DNA from: UBA1413 sp964461455
GTDB taxonomy: Bacteria > Bacteroidota > Bacteroidia > Bacteroidales > Prolixibacteraceae
DNA: 64,000 nt
Reading direction: 5' to 3'
Assembly (NCBI GenBank): GCA_964461455.1
Contig: CAYWUJ010000011.1
Span: forward strand, 1-64,000
Position 1 is the first letter of the stretch; the number at the start of each line of letters is the position of its first letter. Below the pieces are notes generated by a model. It saw only the letters and a list, made by a program, of their open reading frames with translations. It searched no databases and was not told the DNA's origin. This document shows positions 40,198-48,599 of this stretch, piece after piece. The translations under genes and the position numbers were made by a program.

Positions 40198-41025
40198 ATG
40201 GATATCAGGAAGTTGAATCTTAAGACCTCGTGGTTGGTGACCGTTACGGTGGTCATCATTCTGGTGCTGGTTTTTGGCAACCGCATGTTTTTAATCATCG
40301 ACGCCGGAGAGAGGGGAGTGATTTTCCGTCCCTATACCTCGGGGCTCGACCGGGAAACCATCTTTGGTGAGGGCTTTCACGTGGTGGCGCCCTGGAATCG
40401 GATGTATGTTTACAATGTCAGGGAGCAGCAGCGCGAGGAGACCATGGATGTCCTCGACAAGAGTGGTTTGTACATCAATGTGGATGTGACCGTCAGGTTC
40501 AATCCCCTTTTCAATTCCATTCCATTTTTGCATGAGCGTTTTGGCACCGGTTATATCGATGTGCTCGTCATTCCTGAGGTGCGCTCCTCGGTACGGCAGG
40601 TCGCCGGAAGGTATACCGCCGAGGAGATTTACTCCACCAAGCGTCAGCAGGTAGAGAGTCAGATCATCGAAGAGACCAAAAAGACCCTGGGCGAGAATTT
40701 CATTGATATGCGGGCATTGCTGATCCGCTCCATTGACCTGCCCGCCCAGATCAAAACCGCCATCGAGAGCAAGCTCACCCAGGAGCAGGAATCGCTGGCC
40801 TACGAATACCGGCTGACCAAGGAAGACGCGGAGGCCCAGCGCCGGCGTATCGAGGCCCAGGGGATCTCTGACTATAACAGGATCATTAGTGCCAGCCTTA
40901 CCGAGAATATCCTGAAGCAGAAAGGTATTGACGCCACCCTGGAACTGGCAAAATCCCCCAATTCTAAGGTGGTGGTGGTAGGCAGCGGAAAAGAGGGACT
41001 CCCTCTGATCCTGGGAGGCAACTAA
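40198..41025 (+). CDS. Prohibitin / SPFH-domain membrane protein
   Basis: A 275-residue protein of the prohibitin branch of the SPFH family. One N-terminal membrane helix (about residues 12-27, VTVTVVIILVLVFGNR), then the SPFH/PHB domain (about 30-200; AGERGVIFRPYTSGL, GEGFHVVAPWNRMYVYNVREQ, SVRQVAGRYTAEEIYSTKRQQ) and a charged helix (SKLTQEQESLAYEYRLTKED, EAQRRRIEAQG). Family members form large ring assemblies in the inner membrane that hold membrane proteases or organise lipids. No NfeD or FtsH gene is adjacent. Length is normal. Confidence 0.93.
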   Translation: MDIRKLNLKTSWLVTVTVVIILVLVFGNRMFLIIDAGERGVIFRPYTSGLDRETIFGEGFHVVAPWNRMYVYNVREQQREETMDVLDKSGLYINVDVTVRFNPLFNSIPFLHERFGTGYIDVLVIPEVRSSVRQVAGRYTAEEIYSTKRQQVESQIIEETKKTLGENFIDMRALLIRSIDLPAQIKTAIESKLTQEQESLAYEYRLTKEDAEAQRRRIEAQGISDYNRIISASLTENILKQKGIDATLELAKSPNSKVVVVGSGKEGLPLILGGN

Positions 41026-41063
41026 ACGGCATCATGTTCGCCGGCCGGGGGGAAATGCCGGGC

Positions 41064-41255
41064 TTATCGCCTTGATTTCTGGTGTTTCAGGCTTCGGGGA
41101 TCAAAATCTTCCAGCTCTTCTTCTTCAAAATCATCGTAGATGGAGAGCCTTTTCTTGGAACTCTTTTCTTTCTGGGAAACCCCTGAAACAGAGGCTTTTC
41201 TTTCAATTTTGTCGATCTTTTCCCTGGAACCCGATTTAGAAAAGTTGTGTTTCAT
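41064..41255 (-). CDS. Small highly charged hypothetical protein
   Basis: A 63-residue cytoplasmic protein rich in Lys, Arg, Ser, Glu and Asp, with an acidic patch (YDDFEEEELEDFDP) and basic ends (MKHNFSKSGSREK; LKHQKSRR). I recognise no domain. The ATG at 41255 is used; the codon before it is GTG. The low G+C region upstream and the intact frame make it a plausible gene, but nothing confirms expression. Confidence 0.55.
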   Translation of the reverse strand: MKHNFSKSGSREKIDKIERKASVSGVSQKEKSSKKRLSIYDDFEEEELEDFDPRSLKHQKSRR

Positions 41256-41402
41256 CACTTAAAACAAAATGCGTTTTAAATCAGCAATTAGGTTATTTAA
41301 CTCCTCTCTTACAACAGATTGGTTATCCTGTCCAAATATAAAAACAATTCTTATACCAAACTGTTCGTTTCTATGGGTATGATAAAATAAAATCGTATTT
41401 CG

Positions 41403-43325
41403 ATGAAGGGGGTCAGAGCTGTTTTTGTGATGTTTCTTTTTCTTGTGCTGCTGGGGCCTTTGGTGGTCATGGCCCAGGGTGACGGCAGGAGCGGGCGTCA
41501 TTTGCGTCAGGCCCTGCAGGCGTGGGAGCGCCGTGATCTGCAGGGTGCTGCTGGTGCTGCCGCCAGGGTCCTCAGGGTGGACCCATCCCACGGGGAGGCC
41601 TTGCTGCTCATGGCCGATATTTACCGGGAGCAGAATGCGCGCAGCGAGGAACTCATTTATCTGCGCAGGGCCGCCGCTGCCGGGGTGGGGGGAAGCCTCC
41701 TCGATTTCAGGCTGGGAGAAGCCCTTTTTCTGACGGCTTCCTATGGGGAAGCCCTGGAAACGCTCACCCGTTTTCTGGCATCCCAACCCCGGGGAACCCT
41801 CCTTACCAGGGCTACGACCCTCCACCAACATGCGGCCTTTGCCGCTTCCGCGATCCGGAATCCCGTGCCTTTTCAGCCTGTTGACCCCGGAGCGGGCGTG
41901 AACTCGCCGCTCGATGAATATTGGCCTTCCCTCACTGTCGACGGCAATACCCTGGTGTTTACCCGCCGGGTGCCCGTGGCTGGGGCTCCCGCTCACCGCC
42001 AGGAAGATTTTTTCATGAGCCGTTTCGACGGCACACAATGGAGCGATGCTGTTCCCCTGGCAGAACTGAATACTCCGGCTAATGAGGGGGCTCCCTCCCT
42101 GTCGGCCGACGGAAAACACCTTTTTTTCACCCTGTGCAACCATCCCGGAGGCTTCGGAAGTTGTGACCTCTGGTTTTCCAGATTCGAAAATGGGAAATGG
42201 ACCCCTCCCCGCAATGCCGGGGAAGCGGTCAATACCGCGGGGTGGGAAGGACAGCCTTCCCTGTCGGCTTTCGGTGACCAGCTCTTTTTCTCCTCCGAAA
42301 GAAGCGGGGGAAAAGGAAAGAAAGACCTCTGGGTGGTTCCCCTGAAGGGATGGCGCGACGATGGTACTCCTCTCTGGGGAGCTGTGGTCAACGCCGGCGA
42401 CAGTATCAATACTCCGGGTGATGAAATCTCCCCGTTTCTTCACCCCGGGGGCCGGGATCTCTTTTTTGCCTCTGACCACTGGCCGGGATTCGGGGGTTAT
42501 GACCTCTTCCGCGCGGTTCTCCTGCCCGGAAAGATCTGGAGTTCTCCGGTGAATTTAGGCTTTCCGGTCAACTCACCGGGAAATGAACAGGGACTGGTGA
42601 CCGACCGTAGCGGGGTGCACGCCTGGTTCGCCACCGGCAGGGAACAGGGAGCCCACATGGATATCTGCTCCTTTGAGCTTCCCGAAGCCGGGCGCCCGTC
42701 TCCCGTTTCCTATATCAGAGGAAAAGTGGTCAATGATGCCACCGGTCTGCCGGTGGCCGCCCGCGTCAATATCAGGGCTTCTTCCACTTCGGCTTTCCCG
42801 GGAATGACCATTCCCGCCGATGAAGAGGGAACCTTCCTGGCGGCCCTGCCTACAGATGAGGAGATGGTTTTCTCCGTGGAGCACCCCGGATTTCTCTTTT
42901 ATTCAGAACGGATTGCCATTCCCGAACCAAAGGGGATTCCCGATCCCGTTTTGCGGGAAATCAGGCTTAAACCCGCCCACCCCGGCACCTCAATTGACCT
43001 TTACCAAATCTTCTTCGCCCTCAACGCCTATGAAATTCTTCCCCCTTCGGAACCGGAACTCCTGTTGCTTCTCCGCTTCCTCGGGGAGAATCCCGCACTC
43101 CGCGTAGAGATCGGAGGCCATACCGACAATACGGGAGGCGCTGATTTTAACCGGGAACTCTCCCTCAAAAGAGCTGCTTCGGTGCGTGATTACCTGGTCG
43201 GCAAAGGAATTGACCCGGGAAGGCTCACCTCGCAGGGTTACGGGATGGACCATCCCGTGGCCACCAATGATACGGAGGAGGGCCGCAGCCTTAACCGCCG
43301 TACCACCATCTCTGTCATTAAATGA
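41403..43325 (+). CDS. PorE-like protein: TPR, WD40-type propeller, carboxypeptidase-regulatory domain and OmpA domain
   Basis: A 640-residue exported protein with signal peptide (ending VVMA-Q, about residue 25). Order of domains: TPR-like helices (about 28-140; ALQAWERRDLQGAAGAA, GEALLLMADIY), a beta-propeller of PD40/WD40 type (about 155-430; repeated NEGAPSLSADGKHLFF, WEGQPSLSAFGDQLFFSSE, GDEISPFLHPGGRDLFFASD), a carboxypeptidase-regulatory-like domain (about 438-530; IRGKVVNDATGLPVAARV) and an OmpA C-terminal peptidoglycan-binding domain (about 535-640; VEIGGHTDNTGGADFN...LSLKRAASVRDYL). This is the layout of PorE of the type IX secretion system. Bacteroidota often have several paralogues, so a T9SS role is likely but not proven; no other por genes are in the window. 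Confidence 0.9.
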   Translation: MKGVRAVFVMFLFLVLLGPLVVMAQGDGRSGRHLRQALQAWERRDLQGAAGAAARVLRVDPSHGEALLLMADIYREQNARSEELIYLRRAAAAGVGGSLLDFRLGEALFLTASYGEALETLTRFLASQPRGTLLTRATTLHQHAAFAASAIRNPVPFQPVDPGAGVNSPLDEYWPSLTVDGNTLVFTRRVPVAGAPAHRQEDFFMSRFDGTQWSDAVPLAELNTPANEGAPSLSADGKHLFFTLCNHPGGFGSCDLWFSRFENGKWTPPRNAGEAVNTAGWEGQPSLSAFGDQLFFSSERSGGKGKKDLWVVPLKGWRDDGTPLWGAVVNAGDSINTPGDEISPFLHPGGRDLFFASDHWPGFGGYDLFRAVLLPGKIWSSPVNLGFPVNSPGNEQGLVTDRSGVHAWFATGREQGAHMDICSFELPEAGRPSPVSYIRGKVVNDATGLPVAARVNIRASSTSAFPGMTIPADEEGTFLAALPTDEEMVFSVEHPGFLFYSERIAIPEPKGIPDPVLREIRLKPAHPGTSIDLYQIFFALNAYEILPPSEPELLLLLRFLGENPALRVEIGGHTDNTGGADFNRELSLKRAASVRDYLVGKGIDPGRLTSQGYGMDHPVATNDTEEGRSLNRRTTISVIK

Positions 43326-43361
43326 CCCCTTTCCTGCCGGCAGCCCTCTTTGCTTATTTCA

Positions 43362-43417
43362 GCCCTGTTTCCTTAGGGCAGTTCCCTGCACTTCCATCCG
43401 CCCTGTTTCCTTAGGGC
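43362..43417. repeat. Two identical 18-base hairpin repeats with degenerate copies
   Basis: GCCCTGTTTCCTTAGGGC occurs at 43362-43379 and 43400-43417. Each can fold as a GCCCT/AGGGC stem with an 8-base loop. Decayed copies (GCCTTGTTTCC, GCCCTGTTTC) follow to about 43450 and one partial copy precedes. Located between the PorE-like gene and the hydrogenase-like operon. Confidence 0.8.
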
Positions 43418-43460
43418 TGCCTTGTTTCCTTTTAGCTGCCCTGTTTCAGCCGGCGGCGTA

Positions 43461-43492
43461 TTTCTCTATTTGTTAATTTTCCTGTACATTTG
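43461..43492 (+). promoter_or_regulatory. Promoter of the hydrogenase-related operon
   Basis: TTTC (43461-43464), 20 bases, TACATTTG (43485-43492). The -7 box is exact and the -33 element has three of four bases. Leader to the ATG at 43580 is about 80 bases. Confidence 0.5.
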
Positions 43493-43579
43493 ACGGGAAT
43501 GAAGCCGGAATTCCCAAGGGATGCCGGAGAATTCCCGTTTATTTGACCGTCATTTTCCAAAGTGGAAGAAATCAACGCT

Positions 43580-45610
43580 ATGAATCCGGTGACGTGGTTT
43601 GTTTATGTTGTGGCGGCAGTCGCCGTGGTGCTGCCCTTTCTGAAGGGAAGGATGCAAAAGGCCCTGCTTTTGGCAGGTATTGGCTGGATGGCCGTGGTCT
43701 CCTCGGTTCCCGCCTGGGGTGTCCTCACTGGGGAGGGCCTGCAATGGCTGCTGCCCGGGAATGTGGTCACCGGGGAAATCCCCCTGCGCCTCGATGCCCT
43801 CTCGGCATGGTTTATCCTGATCATCAACCTGGTGTTTATCACCGGGGGGATCTACGGACTTTATTACCTGGACTCTTACAAGGCTGGGAGGAACACCCTG
43901 ACCCTTCATTTTGTCTCTTTCTTGCTGTTGCATGCCTCCATGCTCTGCCTCACCGTGGTGCAGAACAGCCTGGTGTTTATCATCCTGTGGGAGATCATGA
44001 CCGTCACCGCTTTTCTGGCCATCATCTTTGAGCATGAAAAGTGGGTCACCGTAAAGGCGGGTATCAATTTTCTGATCCAGTCGCATGTGTCGCTTCTGTT
44101 GCTGATGACGGGTTTTCTGTATGGGGCCATCAAAACGGGAAGTTATGATTTTGCGGCGCTGGCAGCTCTTCCCGGGGGAACGGGAGCCGCTACGGCGCTG
44201 ATGATCCTCTTCATTGCCGGCTTCGGCATCAAGGCGGGGTTCGTCCCCTTTCATACCTGGCTCCCCCATGCCCACCCGGCTGCCCCCGCCCACATCTCGG
44301 GGATCATGTCGGGGGTGATCATCAAGATAGGCATCTTCGGAATCCTCAGGATGCTTCTCCTTCTTCCCGTCGATTATTCGGTGATCGGCACCCTCTTACT
44401 GGTCCTGTCCCTGGTTTCAGGGGTTTACGGGGTGATGCTGGCCATCGTGCAGCACAACCTGAAAAAACTGCTGGCTTACCACAGCATTGAGAATATCGGC
44501 ATCATCGGCATGGGCATCGGGTTGGGCGCCATCGGCCTGGGTTCCGGGAACATGGGGGTGGCCTCCCTGGGATTTGCCGGCGCCCTTCTGCATACCCTCA
44601 ACCATGCCCTTTTCAAATCGCTGCTCTTTTATACTGCGGGAAATGTATACCGGGCCACCCACACCCTTCACATCGAGCACCTGGGAGGCGTCATGAAGAA
44701 GATGCCCCTGACCGCTCTTCTGTTCCTGGTGGCGGCCATCGCCATATGCGGTATCCCCCCCTTCAACGGATTTGTCTCCGAGTTTCTGGTTTACTCGGGC
44801 TTATATAGCTGGATGCAGGAAGCCTCGCTGGTGAACCTGGTCATGATAATCTTCACCATCATGGGGCTGGTTCTCATTGGCGGACTGGCGCTGCTCTGTT
44901 TCACCAAGGCTTTTGGCATGGTCTTCCTGGGAACCCCGCGCCGCAGCGGGGAGCATCCCGTGCATGAGGTGTCACGGGGAACGCTGGCGCCCCTGGGGGT
45001 TCTCGCCCTGCTGATCGTTCTGATCGGGTCGTTTCCTCACTTTTTCACGGAATTCCTGGTCGGGCCGGTGGCGCTGTTCACCACCCCCGGTCTCGCGGGA
45101 ACAGGTGCGGTCGCTGCCGTTCCTGCGCCGGTGCAGGAGATCGTGGAACCTGTGGCCCTGGCGGCCTGGGGGGTGATCGTGATCAGCCTGCTCCTCTGGG
45201 GGGTGCGCCACCTGGTCACCCGAAAAACCAGGCAGGAGATTTCGCCCACCTGGAGTTGCGGCTACGGGACCCCGACGCCAAAGCTGCAGTACACGGCAGG
45301 CTCCTTTGCCCGCAGCTATACCAAGCTTTTCAAGGCGGTACTTACCTTTTCGCGCAGCGAAAAGGGAGCGGAACAGATCTTCCCCGTGGGGGGCCATTAC
45401 GAATCGCATGCCAGCGATAAGGTGGAACAGTGGCTGATCGATAAACCCGTGAGCGGATTCCAGTGGGTGATGAGCCGTTTCCTCTTTCTCCAGAACGGCA
45501 AATTGCAGGTGTACATCCTCTATGGTATCCTCTTCGTGGTGGCGGTGATTATGCTTCCCCTGCTTTCCGGATGGCTGGCAGACATGGTTCAATTCCTGAA
45601 ACAGATGTGA
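43580..45610 (+). CDS. Hydrogenase-4 component B-like proton-translocating subunit (NuoL/HyfB type)
   Basis: A 676-residue inner-membrane protein with about 14-16 helices and the proton-conducting antiporter fold. Key charged sites are kept: Glu in the TM5-type segment LWEIMTVTAF, Lys in GFGIKAGFVPFHTWLPHAHP, and the HyfB-type YHSIENIGIIGMGIGLG segment with its conserved His and Glu. The C-terminus has the soluble extension typical of HyfB (PTWSCGYGTPTPKLQYTAGSF). The ATG at 43580 is preceded by GGAAGA; a GTG at 43562 would add six residues and is the alternative. First gene of a six-gene operon; by family it would couple an electron-transfer or other redox step to proton movement. Confidence 0.93.
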   Translation: MNPVTWFVYVVAAVAVVLPFLKGRMQKALLLAGIGWMAVVSSVPAWGVLTGEGLQWLLPGNVVTGEIPLRLDALSAWFILIINLVFITGGIYGLYYLDSYKAGRNTLTLHFVSFLLLHASMLCLTVVQNSLVFIILWEIMTVTAFLAIIFEHEKWVTVKAGINFLIQSHVSLLLLMTGFLYGAIKTGSYDFAALAALPGGTGAATALMILFIAGFGIKAGFVPFHTWLPHAHPAAPAHISGIMSGVIIKIGIFGILRMLLLLPVDYSVIGTLLLVLSLVSGVYGVMLAIVQHNLKKLLAYHSIENIGIIGMGIGLGAIGLGSGNMGVASLGFAGALLHTLNHALFKSLLFYTAGNVYRATHTLHIEHLGGVMKKMPLTALLFLVAAIAICGIPPFNGFVSEFLVYSGLYSWMQEASLVNLVMIIFTIMGLVLIGGLALLCFTKAFGMVFLGTPRRSGEHPVHEVSRGTLAPLGVLALLIVLIGSFPHFFTEFLVGPVALFTTPGLAGTGAVAAVPAPVQEIVEPVALAAWGVIVISLLLWGVRHLVTRKTRQEISPTWSCGYGTPTPKLQYTAGSFARSYTKLFKAVLTFSRSEKGAEQIFPVGGHYESHASDKVEQWLIDKPVSGFQWVMSRFLFLQNGKLQVYILYGILFVVAVIMLPLLSGWLADMVQFLKQM

Positions 45611-45611
45611 T

Positions 45612-46517
45612 ATGCTGAGTGCTCTGTTGATCATTATTGCAGCCCTCTTCTTCACGGGGATCATCAACCGGACGAAGAGCCTGGCGTCGGGGCGGAAAGG
45701 TCCCGGCATCCTGCAACCCCTGAAGGACGTCGCACGTCTCTTCCGCAAGGGAAGCGTCTATCCTGCCACCGCCGGCGTCATCTTCAGGGTGGCCCCCACC
45801 ATTTATATGGCGTCGATTATCATGGCCCTGCTGGTGGTGCCCTTCGGTCAGTCGAAAGGAGTGCTCAGCTTCAACGGCGACTTCATCTTTTTTGCCTATG
45901 TTCTGGCATTGGGGAGGTTCCTGAGCATCGTGGCCGCCCTCGACACGGGGAGCAGTTTTGAAGGTATGGGAGCGAGCCGCGAAGCCCTTTACGGCATGCT
46001 GGCAGAACCCGCTTTTTTCGTGCTCATGGGGTCCATGGCCCTGCTGACCGGGCATACCTCATTTCACGAAATCTTCAACGAACTCCACCTGGGCTCCTGG
46101 GTCAGCTATGCCATGGCCACCCTGGCCACCTTCGTGCTGGTGATGATCGCCATGGTCGAAAACAGCCGCATGCCCGTCGACGACCCCAAAACCCACCTCG
46201 AACTGACCATGGTCCATGAGGTGATGATCCTCGATAACAGCGGCTTTGACCTGGGACTGATCCTTACGGCCGGATACCTGAAATTCGCCATTTTCGGGGC
46301 CCTGATCGTTAACCTCTTTATTGGTATGGTCCCCACAGGCTATGCCATCCCTCTGTTTCTGCTCATCCAGGCAGCCATGGCTGTGGCTGTCGGGTTGATA
46401 GAATCTTTCATGGCCCGCTTCCGTATGAGCCATAACCCCCAGTTCATCACCGCCCTCACCTCGGTAGCCCTGCTGGTCTTTTTCGGCGTTTTACTCCTCT
46501 CGGGCAGGTTTCTTTGA
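45612..46517 (+). CDS. Hydrogenase-4 component C-like membrane subunit (NuoH/HyfC type)
   Basis: A 301-residue protein with eight hydrophobic helices, homologous to complex I NuoH and to HyfC/HycD, the subunit that links the membrane arm to the soluble arm. Conserved stretches are the N-terminal IINRTKSLASGRKGPGILQPLKD-type loop (residues 17-39), SFEGMGASREALYGMLAEPAF with its conserved Glu, and VENSRMPVDDPKTHLELTMVHE with the acidic residues of the E-channel. It starts one base after the stop of the upstream gene. Confidence 0.94.
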   Translation: MLSALLIIIAALFFTGIINRTKSLASGRKGPGILQPLKDVARLFRKGSVYPATAGVIFRVAPTIYMASIIMALLVVPFGQSKGVLSFNGDFIFFAYVLALGRFLSIVAALDTGSSFEGMGASREALYGMLAEPAFFVLMGSMALLTGHTSFHEIFNELHLGSWVSYAMATLATFVLVMIAMVENSRMPVDDPKTHLELTMVHEVMILDNSGFDLGLILTAGYLKFAIFGALIVNLFIGMVPTGYAIPLFLLIQAAMAVAVGLIESFMARFRMSHNPQFITALTSVALLVFFGVLLLSGRFL

Positions 46518-46529
46518 AAATTGTACACT

Positions 46530-47162
46530 ATGGCTGACGTATTACTCATTACCTTCCTGATCACCCTCTTTTATATCGCCATCGCCAACCGGCTGATGAC
46601 CTATGTGAAAGTGCTGGCCTTCCAGGGAATCCTTCTGTTCTTCGTAGTCTTCATCCAGCTCAGTGAAATCAACCTTCTCAACCTGGTGCTGATTCTCCTG
46701 GAAACCATCATCTTCAAGTCGGTTGCGGTGCCTGTCTTCCTGGCCTACCTGCTGCGCCGGAACAAGATCACCCGCGAGGCGGAACCCTTCGTTCCCAATT
46801 TCGTCTCCCTGCTGATCGTCACCGCCATCATGGTGGTCACCTTCCTGCTGTCGAACATGATCAGAGACACCCACCTCGACAAGCTCTTTTTCGTGGTGGC
46901 CCTCTCCACTCTTTTTACGGGGCTTTACCTGATCGCCACCCGCCGAAAGATCATCACCCACGTGATGGGGTACATGGTGGTGGAAAACGGGGTTTTCGTT
47001 CTTTCTCTGGCCGTGGGAAATGAAATGCCGATGCTGGTTAACCTGGGCATCATGCTCGATATTTTTGCCAGCGTGCTCATTTTGGGGATTTTCCTGAACA
47101 AGATCGGCGACGTCTTCAGGGATGTGGATGTCGACCAGTTGAGTAACCTGAAAGACTATTAA
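46530..47162 (+). CDS. Hydrogenase-4 component E-like membrane subunit (HyfE type)
   Basis: A 210-residue protein with about six hydrophobic segments. It corresponds to HyfE, which combines a NuoK-like part with additional helices. Recognisable stretches: AIANRLMTYVKVLAFQGILL, LLETIIFKSVAVPVFLAYLLRR and HVMGYMVVENGVFVLSLAVG, where the conserved Glu of the NuoK-type proton path is in VVENG. ATG 46530 is used; a TTG nine bases upstream adds three residues and is less likely. It lies 12 bases after the HyfC-like gene. Confidence 0.9.
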   Translation: MADVLLITFLITLFYIAIANRLMTYVKVLAFQGILLFFVVFIQLSEINLLNLVLILLETIIFKSVAVPVFLAYLLRRNKITREAEPFVPNFVSLLIVTAIMVVTFLLSNMIRDTHLDKLFFVVALSTLFTGLYLIATRRKIITHVMGYMVVENGVFVLSLAVGNEMPMLVNLGIMLDIFASVLILGIFLNKIGDVFRDVDVDQLSNLKDY

Positions 47163-47174
47163 GGAAGGAGCGCC

Positions 47175-48599
47175 ATGACCATTATCTACCTTATTCTGGC
47201 ATTGTTGCTGTCGGCGGGGCTCTTCCTGAACCGTCACCGGAAAGTGAACTATATCCTGGTCGGGGTCTTCCTGCTTCTGCAATGGGGATTTACCCTCTAT
47301 GCCTGGAAAAGCCTTCACACCACCGATAACGCCTATTTCACCTTTGACGCCCTGGGCCTTCTCCTGCTGGTCACCCTGAGCATCGTGACGGTTCCGGCAG
47401 CACTGCACAGTGCCATTTATATAGAAAGACACGATGAAACCCCGCTTTCCCGGGGTATTTATTTCGGCTCCCTGGTTTTGCTGATTACCGCCATTGGTGC
47501 CGGTTACCTGGCCAACCATCTGGCTGTGATATGGATATTCACCGAGATCACCACCCTGAGTGCCTCGGCACTGATATACCATCACCGGAATAAACTGGCC
47601 CTGGAAGGGACCTGGAAATACGTCTTCATTTGTGCGCTGAGCATCTCCTTTGTCTTCATCGGCATTCTGTTTCTGAGCCTCTCGCTGCAACATGCGGGAT
47701 CGACGGAACTCTCCTTTGCCAACCTGTTGGAAAAGAGCAATTCCTTGGATCCTTTCTGGCTTAAGCTGGCTTATCTTTTCATTTTCACGGGATTTACCGC
47801 CAAGCTGGGGCTGGTGCCCATGTTTACCGCGGGCATTGATGCCAAGGATACGGCCCCCGGGCCTGCGGGAGCATTGCTGGCCAGCGTTTTGATGAACCTG
47901 GGATTTGCCGGGGTCTTCAGGTTTTATACGGTCCTTGCCCATACGCCGCTCCATCACTGGGCCAACGTGGTCACCGGCGCGGCAGCCTTTCTTTCTGTTT
48001 TCGTCGCTGCCGCCTACATGATAAAAGTGCGGAATGTAAAACGGATGTTTGCCTATTCCGGAGTGGAACATATGGGAGTGGTGATGCTTGGCGTGGTGGC
48101 CGGAGGCGTGGGAACCTATGCCGCCGTGCTGCACATCGTCCTGCATACCTTCGTCAAGTCTTCCCTCTTTTTCCAGTATAACCAGCTCTACCGTGTATAC
48201 CAGAGTAAGAGCCTGGGCGCCATGGGTAATTACTTCAGGTACAACCCCGCCGGAGCCGTGGTCCTGCTTCTGGGATTCCTCAGTGCCGCCGCCATTCCTC
48301 CCTCGGGGATGTTCGTCAGCGAATGGCTGATCTTCCGCTCTTTGATCGAAGCCCGTCTGGTGTGGCTCCTGGTGGCCGTGGCCGTCCTGCTGACCATGAT
48401 CCTCTGGGCTTTCGGCCGAAATGTCTTCAGGATCCTCTTTCTCCCCTCTGCAGGATTTGAAGTGGAGCATGTGCCGCCATCGCAGCCCTGGGAAAGCCTT
48501 TCCCAGTTTATCCTTCTGGCCCTGGCCGTATATCTCGGATTTAACCCCCCTGCAGAATTCGTCGTTCTGCTCAGGGAAAGTGTCTCCTTATTACCCTGA
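47175..48599 (+). CDS. Hydrogenase-4 component F-like proton-translocating subunit (NuoN/HyfF type)
   Basis: A 474-residue inner-membrane protein with about 13-14 helices, the second antiporter-like subunit. TM5-type Glu is in WIFTEITTLSAS, the central Lys in GFTAKLGLVPMFTAGIDAKD, and the FAYSGVEHMGVVMLGV segment carries the His/Glu characteristic of HyfF. Preserved ion-path residues argue that proton (or sodium) translocation is retained although the catalytic subunits have lost their metal sites. The stop TGA overlaps the ATG of the large-subunit gene by one base (TGATG). Confidence 0.93.
   Translation: MTIIYLILALLLSAGLFLNRHRKVNYILVGVFLLLQWGFTLYAWKSLHTTDNAYFTFDALGLLLLVTLSIVTVPAALHSAIYIERHDETPLSRGIYFGSLVLLITAIGAGYLANHLAVIWIFTEITTLSASALIYHHRNKLALEGTWKYVFICALSISFVFIGILFLSLSLQHAGSTELSFANLLEKSNSLDPFWLKLAYLFIFTGFTAKLGLVPMFTAGIDAKDTAPGPAGALLASVLMNLGFAGVFRFYTVLAHTPLHHWANVVTGAAAFLSVFVAAAYMIKVRNVKRMFAYSGVEHMGVVMLGVVAGGVGTYAAVLHIVLHTFVKSSLFFQYNQLYRVYQSKSLGAMGNYFRYNPAGAVVLLLGFLSAAAIPPSGMFVSEWLIFRSLIEARLVWLLVAVAVLLTMILWAFGRNVFRILFLPSAGFEVEHVPPSQPWESLSQFILLALAVYLGFNPPAEFVVLLRESVSLLP

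Noticed and set aside
41259..42479. Minus-strand open frame of about 400 codons opposite the PorE-like gene
   Set aside because: Complement of a recognisable multi-domain protein, with no protein-like hydrophobic pattern or motif.
46542..48470. Minus-strand open frame of about 640 codons opposite the HyfE/HyfF-like genes
   Set aside because: Extremely rich in Gln, His, Gly and Glu and complementary to well-conserved membrane subunits; an antisense shadow.
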